DNA from: Galaxea fascicularis
Taxonomy: Eukaryota; Cnidaria; Anthozoa; Scleractinia; Euphylliidae
Assembly (NCBI GenBank): GCA_948470475.1
Contig: OX419338.1
Coordinates: forward strand, 31,962,382 to 32,026,381
DNA: 64,000 nucleotides
Direction of reading: 5' to 3'
The notes under the pieces were generated by a model. It had not been told where the DNA came from and searched no databases. It worked only from the letters and a program-made list of their open reading frames with translations. Every line of letters starts with the position of its first letter. Position 1 is the stretch's first letter. A program made the position numbers and the translations under genes. Shown here piece after piece: positions 58,174 to 64,000 of the stretch.

Positions 58174-58755
58174 TGTTACGAAAAATTATTGCGTGACTCG
58201 CGTTACTGTCTGGAAGTGTCTAGAATTTTCTGCATATTTAATTAGTGTTTTATCATCGTGATTCTGCAATTCTATTTTAAGCCGTTTGCGTAGTAGCTGT
58301 AAATAGTTTTTCATTGTAATGTTTCTTTATTTAGTCGAGCCGGAAAGTTCTAGAATCTTTTGTGGTAAAGTATATAAGCCCATCGGTGTAGCCTTGGAGT
58401 TTCTCTTAGAGAAGTGTGTTTGTTCAAGTAACTTGAGAGCTGAGAGCTGAGAGTAGTTGGCGGAGGCCGTGTTTATTGAAGTTGACAGAGGTCGTTTATA
58501 CAGTTGGCGGAGGCCGTGTTTATTGAAGTGTGACAGAGGTCGTTTATACATTTGGCGGAGGCCGTGAGTATTGAAGTTTGACGGAGGTCGAGTGTGATTT
58601 TTATAAGCCTAGTGTGAGCTTATTGTGAAGTCTTGTGCGGAGTTTACTACTTTCATTTGGAATAAATAACCTTGTTGCTGTTCCGACAACCCTGCGTTCT
58701 GTTTAGTCTACAAACAACCCACTTCTCACTCATCAACACAATCGAACTCGTAACA
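58174..58755 (+). repeat. 3' LTR
   Basis: 582 bp, identical to the 5' LTR except C at 58425. It is preceded by the polypurine stretch CGAGAGGGGGTTA. It would supply the poly(A) signal. Confidence 0.95.
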
Positions 58756-60262
58756 ACAATACTTTACAATACAATACAATATAGTACAATACTTTACAAT
58801 ACAATACAATACAATACAATACTTTAATATACTTTACAATACTTTACAATACCTTACAATAGAATATAATACAGTACAATACTTTACAATACTTTACAAT
58901 AGATTACAATACAGTACAATACTTTACAATACAATACAATACTTTACAATACTTGACAAATGCAATACAATACTTTACAATACAATGCAATACCTTACAA
59001 TACAATACAATACAATACTATACTTAACAATACTTTACAATACAATACAATACTTTACAATACCTTACAATAGAATACAATACACTACAATACTTTACAA
59101 TACTTTACAATAGATTACAATACAGTACAATACTTTACAATACAATACAATACTTTACATTACAATACTTTACAATACAAACCTTTACAATACTTTACAA
59201 TACAAAACTTTACAATACTTTACAATACTTTACAATACAATACAATACTTTACAATACTTTACAATAGAATACAATACAGTACAATACTTTACAATACAA
59301 TACAATACTTTACAATACTTTACAATGCAATACAATACTTTACAATACAATACCATACTTTACAATACAATACAATACTTTGCAATACAATACAATACTT
59401 TACAATAGAATACAATACTTTCCAATAGAATACAATATAGTACAATACTTTACAATACTTTACAATACAATACAATACTTTCCAATAGAATACAATATAG
59501 TACAATACTTTACAATACTTTACAATACAATACAATACTTTACAATACTTTACAAAACAATACAATACTTTACAATACTTTACAATACAATACAATACAG
59601 TACAACACTTTACAACAGAATACAATACATTACAATACTTTACAATACAATACATTACAATACTTTACAATACAATACAATACAGTACAATACTTTACAA
59701 TACAATACAATACTTTACAGTACAATACAATAGATTACTTTACAATACATTACAATACTTTACAACACAATACAATACTTTACAATACAGTACAATACTT
59801 TACAATAGAATACAATACAGTACAATACTTTACAATACAATACTATACTTTACAATACTTTACAAGACTTTACAACACAATACAATACTTTACAATACAA
59901 TACAATACAATACAATACTTTACAATAGAATACAATACTTTAAATTACTTTACAATAGAATACAATACAGTACAATACTTTACAATACAATACAATACTT
60001 TACAATACTTTACAACACAATACAACACTTTACAATACTTTACAATACAATACAATACAACACAATACAACACAATACAACACAATACTTTACAATACAA
60101 TACAATACTTTACAATACTTTACAATACCTTACAATACATTACAATACATTACAATACAATACAATACAGTACAATACTTTACAATACAATACAATACTT
60201 TACAATGCAATATTATACTTTACAATACTTTGCAATACTTTACAGTACTTTACAATACTTTA
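58756..60262. repeat. ACAAT/ACTTT satellite, right block
   Basis: Continuation of the same array on the far side of the retrotransposon, ending where the DIRS-like element begins. Same unit types; CCAATAGAATACAATATAG blocks repeat near 59,421 and 59,481. Confidence 0.95.
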
Positions 60263-60460
60263 ATGTCTTTCTTGCCGGCTGAGCTTGCGAAAGAGGGAAG
60301 AAATGAAGTTCTCTCACACTGAATGGAGACCTGGGTACGAGTGGGTGTCAGTTTACATGCTTGTCACATGGTTCAGTTTTTGTTTCTTGCCTTGAAAGTG
60401 CAACAGTTTTTAATTTTGCTCTTCGTTGTTCCAATCGTTTTTTCTCGATTCGGTCAAGAA

Positions 60461-61299
60461 ATGCCGCCAAAATCCAGAGCTAGTCAACGCCTGATGGCTC
60501 ACAACGCCAGTCCGGCGAGAGAGTCGCGAAAACGCACGAGGAACGAGCGTGAAAGGTCGCACGATGGGTGCGAGTCTTCGAGAAGTTCCCGCCGTAATAA
60601 GTCTCTATCTAGTGCATCTAGGAAGGATCGCCGATCAAAATCGTCCAGCCGCTCGGACTCACCGAGCAACACGCCATCTTGGGCGAAGAAATCCTCGAGG
60701 CCCATGAAAAGAGCGAGGAACGCCTCCAAGCACTCGAACGTGAGTTAAAGTCACGGCCAGCCACCGAACGATCTCGGGAAAAATCGCCAGCCAAGCCGGA
60801 CTTCAAATTCAAGAGGAATAAGATCCAGTACGAGCTGAACGAGAAGGTTCTCGAACAACTGGACGTGGCCGCTTCTACTAGTGTCGAAGGAGAGAGAAAC
60901 GAGGCCTTGGAAGAAGGTAAGAGGCTCTTAAAAGAGAGAAATAAACATATTATGTTAGCGGAAAAGTACGGCTGGGAGGCTGTTGATTGCTATGTGCAGG
61001 AGCCGCTAGCAATTGATTCTGATGACGACAAACGGATCAGGCGGGCAGTTAAAGAAAGCAAAGTGCTAAAAGCGGATAACAAGAGGCCTTCAAAACCTCG
61101 GGCACAATTTAGTAATCGTTTCCAGCAGTCCTTCACCTCGAATTCTGGCCCCAGTGCAAGACGTGTAGTGATTCCCGCGTTGAGACAGAAATCGGATCCC
61201 TCCCAAAGCGAGGTCTGTTTTCGTTGTGGACGAGCCGGGCATTTCGCCAAAACCTGCCGCGCTCCTATCCCCGCAACTACAACGGGAAAAACATACTGA
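60461..61299 (+). pseudogene. Gag-like region with a frameshift
   Basis: From ATG 60461 (context GAAATGCC) the frame encodes an Arg/Ser-rich leader and stops at 60748. A second frame, open from 60679, continues with a coiled-coil-like stretch (EEILEAHEKSEERLQALERE), a conserved-looking middle (KYGWEAVDCYVQEPLAI) and a CCHC knuckle CFRCGRAGHFAKTC (61216-61257), and ends at 61299. The two frames overlap by 70 bases and are offset by one nucleotide near GAAGAAATCC (60685-60695), so this copy has lost or slips at a base. Translational frameshifting at this spot is possible but unproven. Confidence 0.65.
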
Positions 61300-63436
61300 A
61301 ACAGCTCATCTAGGATTTAATTGTGATTTTGACGTGGATTGGGATGATAATTTGGACGTACAGGACGTGTCTGGGCCCGGTTTGTTGAACATGTACAGTA
61401 GGCTTGGAATGTCAGAGCATGAAATGAAGACTGCATGTGTAATTGACGGTCCCGTATCTGCAAGTTGCGTTTTCAAAGTTAGTCCTGAACAGGGCCCTGT
61501 TTGTGTGAAAGGTCGATTGAAGGACCACTTGAGTTTTTGGCAGAGAATTAAAGCCAACAGATGGGTTACTACCATTATTAAGGATGGCTATGCCCTCCCA
61601 TTTGTAGAACTACCACCCACACGTGTGATGGAGAACCATAAATCAGCCGTAGATGATAAACAGTTTGTCACAGAACAAATCAAAGAACTACTTTCAGCAG
61701 GCTGCATAACGGAAGCTAATTTACCAGAAGTTCATGTTGTCAGCCCTTTAGGTGTTGTTAAGAACAGTGTCAAGAAGAGACTGATCCTCGACCTCAGATA
61801 TGTTAACCATTTTCTTCGCATTCCCAAGTTTAAGTACGAAGATATCCGCACAACACGGGACATTTTCACACTAGGGGACTGGTTCTTTAGATTTGACTAC
61901 AAATCAGGCTACCACCATGTAGACATTTTACCTTCCCACCAAAAATTCCTTGGGTTTAGCTGGACTCTGGAAGGGGAAAAGAAATGGTTTGTGTTCTCAG
62001 TCCTTCCATTTGGCTTAGCATCCGCACCCTACGTCTTTACAAAAATTCAGAAGGCCCTTGTTAAGCACTGGAGAGAGCAGGGCATCCGGATTTTTACCTA
62101 CTTGGACGATGGGGCAGGAGTGGGTAAGACTTTGGAAATTGCCAGAGCAGCATCTGCAAGAGTTAGAGAGGACATTGCGGCCAGCGGTTTTGTTGCCCAC
62201 CCTGAGAAGTCCTGCTGGGAGCCAACCCAAGTGGGTGAACTGCTTGGCTTTATTCTGGACTTGAGAGCAGGTGTCATTCGTGTTCCACCGCGTCGCATCG
62301 ACGGACTGAGAGAACGGATTGATCTCGTAACTCGTCAAAAATCTGCAGTAATGGCCCGCCACTTGGCAGGCTTGGTGGGGACAATCGTTTCTATGGGCTT
62401 AGCACTTGGCCCAGTCAGCCGTTTGTGGACGAGAGCGATGTATCGGGATATTTTGTCTGCTGAATTCTGGTCGCAACGCATTGCCCTTTCCCCTGAGGCA
62501 CTGAGGGAGGTGCAGTTCTGGAAGGATAGTTTCGAAGATTGTCATGGTCAGCCCATCTGGAAGGTCAACCCTAAGATTGATGTCCTTTCCTATTCAGATG
62601 CAAGTGACTCAGGATGGGGGGGCTACTGTGTGAATGTGGCAGGCTCAGAAGTTGCAGGCAGTTGGTCAACGGCCGAGAGTCGAGAAAGCTCGACATGGAG
62701 AGAGCTTAGGGGAATGAGACTGGTGCTCCTGTCTGTCGGGGAAAAGTTGGCTGGTAAAACAGTGCGCCATAGAACAGACAACATGAATGTGGAACACATC
62801 CTCAACGTAGGCAGTCCAAAACCTCAACTTCATTCAGAAGCTGTCGCTATTTACACACTTTGTAGACGATATCAGATTCATCTGGAGCCTGAATGGATCC
62901 CCAGGGAACTTAATAAGGAGGCCGACGAGCTTTCCAGATTGGCCAGTAAAGATGACTACATGCTCAACCCGAACATCTTTGCGGCTTTAGACATCTTGTG
63001 GGGACCACACACAGTCGACCGTTTTTCTACCTTTCGGACACGTCAAGTCCCCTGTTTCTGTAGCCGTTGGCTGAATCCATGTACAGAAGGAGTGGATGCT
63101 TTCACACTTCGCTGGTCTGGAGAGAATAATTGGATTTTTCCTCCCCCCTACTTGATACCCAGGGTACTGAAACACATGGAACATGGTATGGAGACAGGAA
63201 CTCTGGTCGTCCCATTGTGGACATCAGCTTCATGGTGGCCCCTTATCACCACAGATGGAACACAACCTGAAGCATTCATACAGGACTGGGTGGAAATTCC
63301 ATCTTCAGAGGATATGTTCCTTCCAGCCACCTCAGGCACCTCTTTATTCAGCGGAAGGCCATGCTATCGTGTTCTGGCTCTCCGGGTTGCGTTTACAGGC
63401 GCGGAAGCTTACACAGCTAGGCCATTCTCCTTCTGA
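61226..63436 (+). CDS. DIRS-type reverse transcriptase/RNase H protein
   Basis: Open for 736 codons. The first ATG in frame is 61391, so translation starts there or by a shift out of the overlapping gag frame. RT motifs: LILDLRYVNHFLR, FDYKSGYHHV (motif A Asp), LPFGLASAPYVFTK (motif B) and YLDDGAG (YLDD at residues 292-295, 62099-62110). RNase H motifs: SYSDASDSGWGG (Asp), STWRELRG (Glu), RTDNMNVEHIL (Asp) and NKEADELSR (Asp). The C-terminal 150 residues (DRFSTFRTRQVP, NPCTEGVDAF, NWIFPPPYLI, SASWWPLI) match the extra domain reported after RNase H in DIRS elements and likened to Dam-type methyltransferases. All catalytic acidic residues are present. Confidence 0.85.
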   Translation: MDEPGISPKPAALLSPQLQREKHTETAHLGFNCDFDVDWDDNLDVQDVSGPGLLNMYSRLGMSEHEMKTACVIDGPVSASCVFKVSPEQGPVCVKGRLKDHLSFWQRIKANRWVTTIIKDGYALPFVELPPTRVMENHKSAVDDKQFVTEQIKELLSAGCITEANLPEVHVVSPLGVVKNSVKKRLILDLRYVNHFLRIPKFKYEDIRTTRDIFTLGDWFFRFDYKSGYHHVDILPSHQKFLGFSWTLEGEKKWFVFSVLPFGLASAPYVFTKIQKALVKHWREQGIRIFTYLDDGAGVGKTLEIARAASARVREDIAASGFVAHPEKSCWEPTQVGELLGFILDLRAGVIRVPPRRIDGLRERIDLVTRQKSAVMARHLAGLVGTIVSMGLALGPVSRLWTRAMYRDILSAEFWSQRIALSPEALREVQFWKDSFEDCHGQPIWKVNPKIDVLSYSDASDSGWGGYCVNVAGSEVAGSWSTAESRESSTWRELRGMRLVLLSVGEKLAGKTVRHRTDNMNVEHILNVGSPKPQLHSEAVAIYTLCRRYQIHLEPEWIPRELNKEADELSRLASKDDYMLNPNIFAALDILWGPHTVDRFSTFRTRQVPCFCSRWLNPCTEGVDAFTLRWSGENNWIFPPPYLIPRVLKHMEHGMETGTLVVPLWTSASWWPLITTDGTQPEAFIQDWVEIPSSEDMFLPATSGTSLFSGRPCYRVLALRVAFTGAEAYTARPFSF

Positions 63437-63526
63437 AGTGTCAGCTTGAAGTAACTGAGTGCAACATGTTCTGGGGCTTCTAACCAGCATGCTATGACCT
63501 GCATAATGGCGCCCGTGGGCGCACGA

Positions 63527-63865
63527 CGGGCCAGTGCTTTATGGCCTTCGAGGGGCCAGTGTTCTTAGGCCCTTGAGGGACCTATGAGTTACTACCTGGG
63601 AGGGACAATTGTGTTAGGGCCTGTGAGTGGCCAATACACTAAGGCCTGTGAGAGGCCAATGTTTTTCATGCCTGCAGGAGGCCAATGTGTTAGTGCCTGC
63701 GAGGGGCCGACGCTTTAGGGCCTGGGAGAGGCCCATATGTTAGGGCCTGTGAGAGGCCAATATATTGGGGGCCTGTGAGTGGCCAAAGCCTGCAAGTGGC
63801 TAACACGTCTTTTTTGATCTGTCATGAACTTACGGTTATTACAGCCTGTGTAGAGGCCAAGCTTG
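63527..63865 (+). repeat. Array of ~12 short GGCCT...AGGCC hairpin units
   Basis: Degenerate units about 25-35 bp apart, each centred on GGCCTGTGAGAGGCC or a variant (GGCCTTCGAGGGGCC, TGCCTGCGAGGGGCC, GGCCTGTGAGTGGCC and so on). Each can fold into a 4-5-bp stem with a 3-5-base loop. It lies between the RT/RNase H stop and the next frame of the DIRS-like element. Confidence 0.8.
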
Positions 63866-63939
63866 TTTCGACATACTGTGAGACTACTTGTTTGTACAGG
63901 AACACTGGATGCCCATTGCCAATTCCTAACATCCTCTAA

Positions 63940-64000
63940 ATGTCTTTCTCACCAGTTCCTCCTACTCTGAGGGATCTGAAGAACAGTCGCCACCCGGAGA
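63940..64000 (+). CDS. Start of a frame, possibly the recombinase gene
   Basis: ATG at 63940 opens a frame to the window edge (MSFSPVPPTLRDLKNSRHPE). Its position after the RT/RNase H frame is where DIRS elements carry their tyrosine recombinase, but the 20 residues seen are not diagnostic. Confidence 0.3.
   Translation, partial: MSFSPVPPTLRDLKNSRHPE

Larger units (their letters stand above)
52741..58755 (+). mobile_element. Complete Gmr1-like Ty3-type LTR retrotransposon
   Basis: 6,015 bp with 582-bp LTRs that differ at a single position (G 52992, C 58425), flanked by ACAAT on each side (52736-52740, 58756-58760). A primer-site-like sequence (TTGGGGGCCTGTCCGTGAAG) follows the 5' LTR, and CGAGAGGGGGTTA, the polypurine tract, precedes the 3' LTR. 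One uninterrupted frame encodes gag, protease, integrase, reverse transcriptase and RNase H, in that order. Integrase before reverse transcriptase is the copia-type order, yet the domains are Ty3-like: the hallmark of the Gmr1-like group. Everything needed for mobility seems present, so it is probably very young. Confidence 0.95.
60263..64000 (+). mobile_element. DIRS-like retroelement, 3' part beyond window
   Basis: Begins where the satellite ends and contains, in order, a gag-like region, a DIRS-type RT/RNase H frame and a GGCC-hairpin array, followed by the start of another frame. DIRS elements replace integrase by a tyrosine recombinase; that gene should follow but lies past the window edge. 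No LTR is visible. The exact left end and any terminal inverted repeat cannot be fixed from this side alone. Confidence 0.8.

Noticed and set aside
63527..63865. CRISPR-like array
   Set aside because: Units are degenerate, spacing varies and there are no uniform spacers; it lies inside a eukaryotic retroelement.

Overview
This window looks like nuclear DNA from an invertebrate animal, most likely an anthozoan cnidarian (coral or sea-anemone relative). That is an inference: no species marker is present. It rests on intron-dense genes whose proteins align closely to vertebrate orthologues, AT-rich intergenic DNA full of foldback elements, and a mix of Ty3-, DIRS- and LINE-type elements with tRNA-derived SINEs. 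No bacterial-style operons are present, and most open frames longer than 60 codons here are chance frames.

Layout. Bases 1-17,000 are gene-poor: one exon of an unidentified minus-strand gene (135-208), a possible plus-strand exon (2455-3015), a tRNA-Val gene (7441-7513, minus), several foldback elements, a broken LINE, and a roughly 2-2.7 kb duplicated segment (about 3,990-5,880 plus 8,553-9,220, versus 9,949-12,735). That segment carries five copies of a cassette that looks like an independently transcribed box C/D-like RNA gene. Bases 17,050-41,107 hold CEP104 on the minus strand, assembled here as 36 exons covering the jelly-roll, coiled-coil, TOG and zinc-finger regions of this ciliary-tip protein. 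Bases 41,950-44,445 hold an LTR element nested inside a TA-flanked MITE. Bases 45,874-49,167 hold the first five exons of CPLANE2 (RSG1), a ciliogenesis small GTPase, on the plus strand. Its next intron opens into a ~5 kb ACAAT/ACTTT satellite (49,228-60,262), interrupted by a complete, very young LTR retrotransposon (52,741-58,755). A DIRS-like element (60,263 to the window end) follows.

The two recognised protein genes both act in cilia and are transcribed divergently, possibly from one promoter region near 45,720-45,870. The retrotransposon has integrase upstream of reverse transcriptase (Gmr1-like order) and a SCAN-like capsid segment. The most promising possibly undescribed item is the repeated RNA cassette: a GCGCATGCGC-like palindrome, a PSE-like box, a TATA box, box C and box D about 70 nt apart, and a 3' hairpin whose stem varies with compensating changes.
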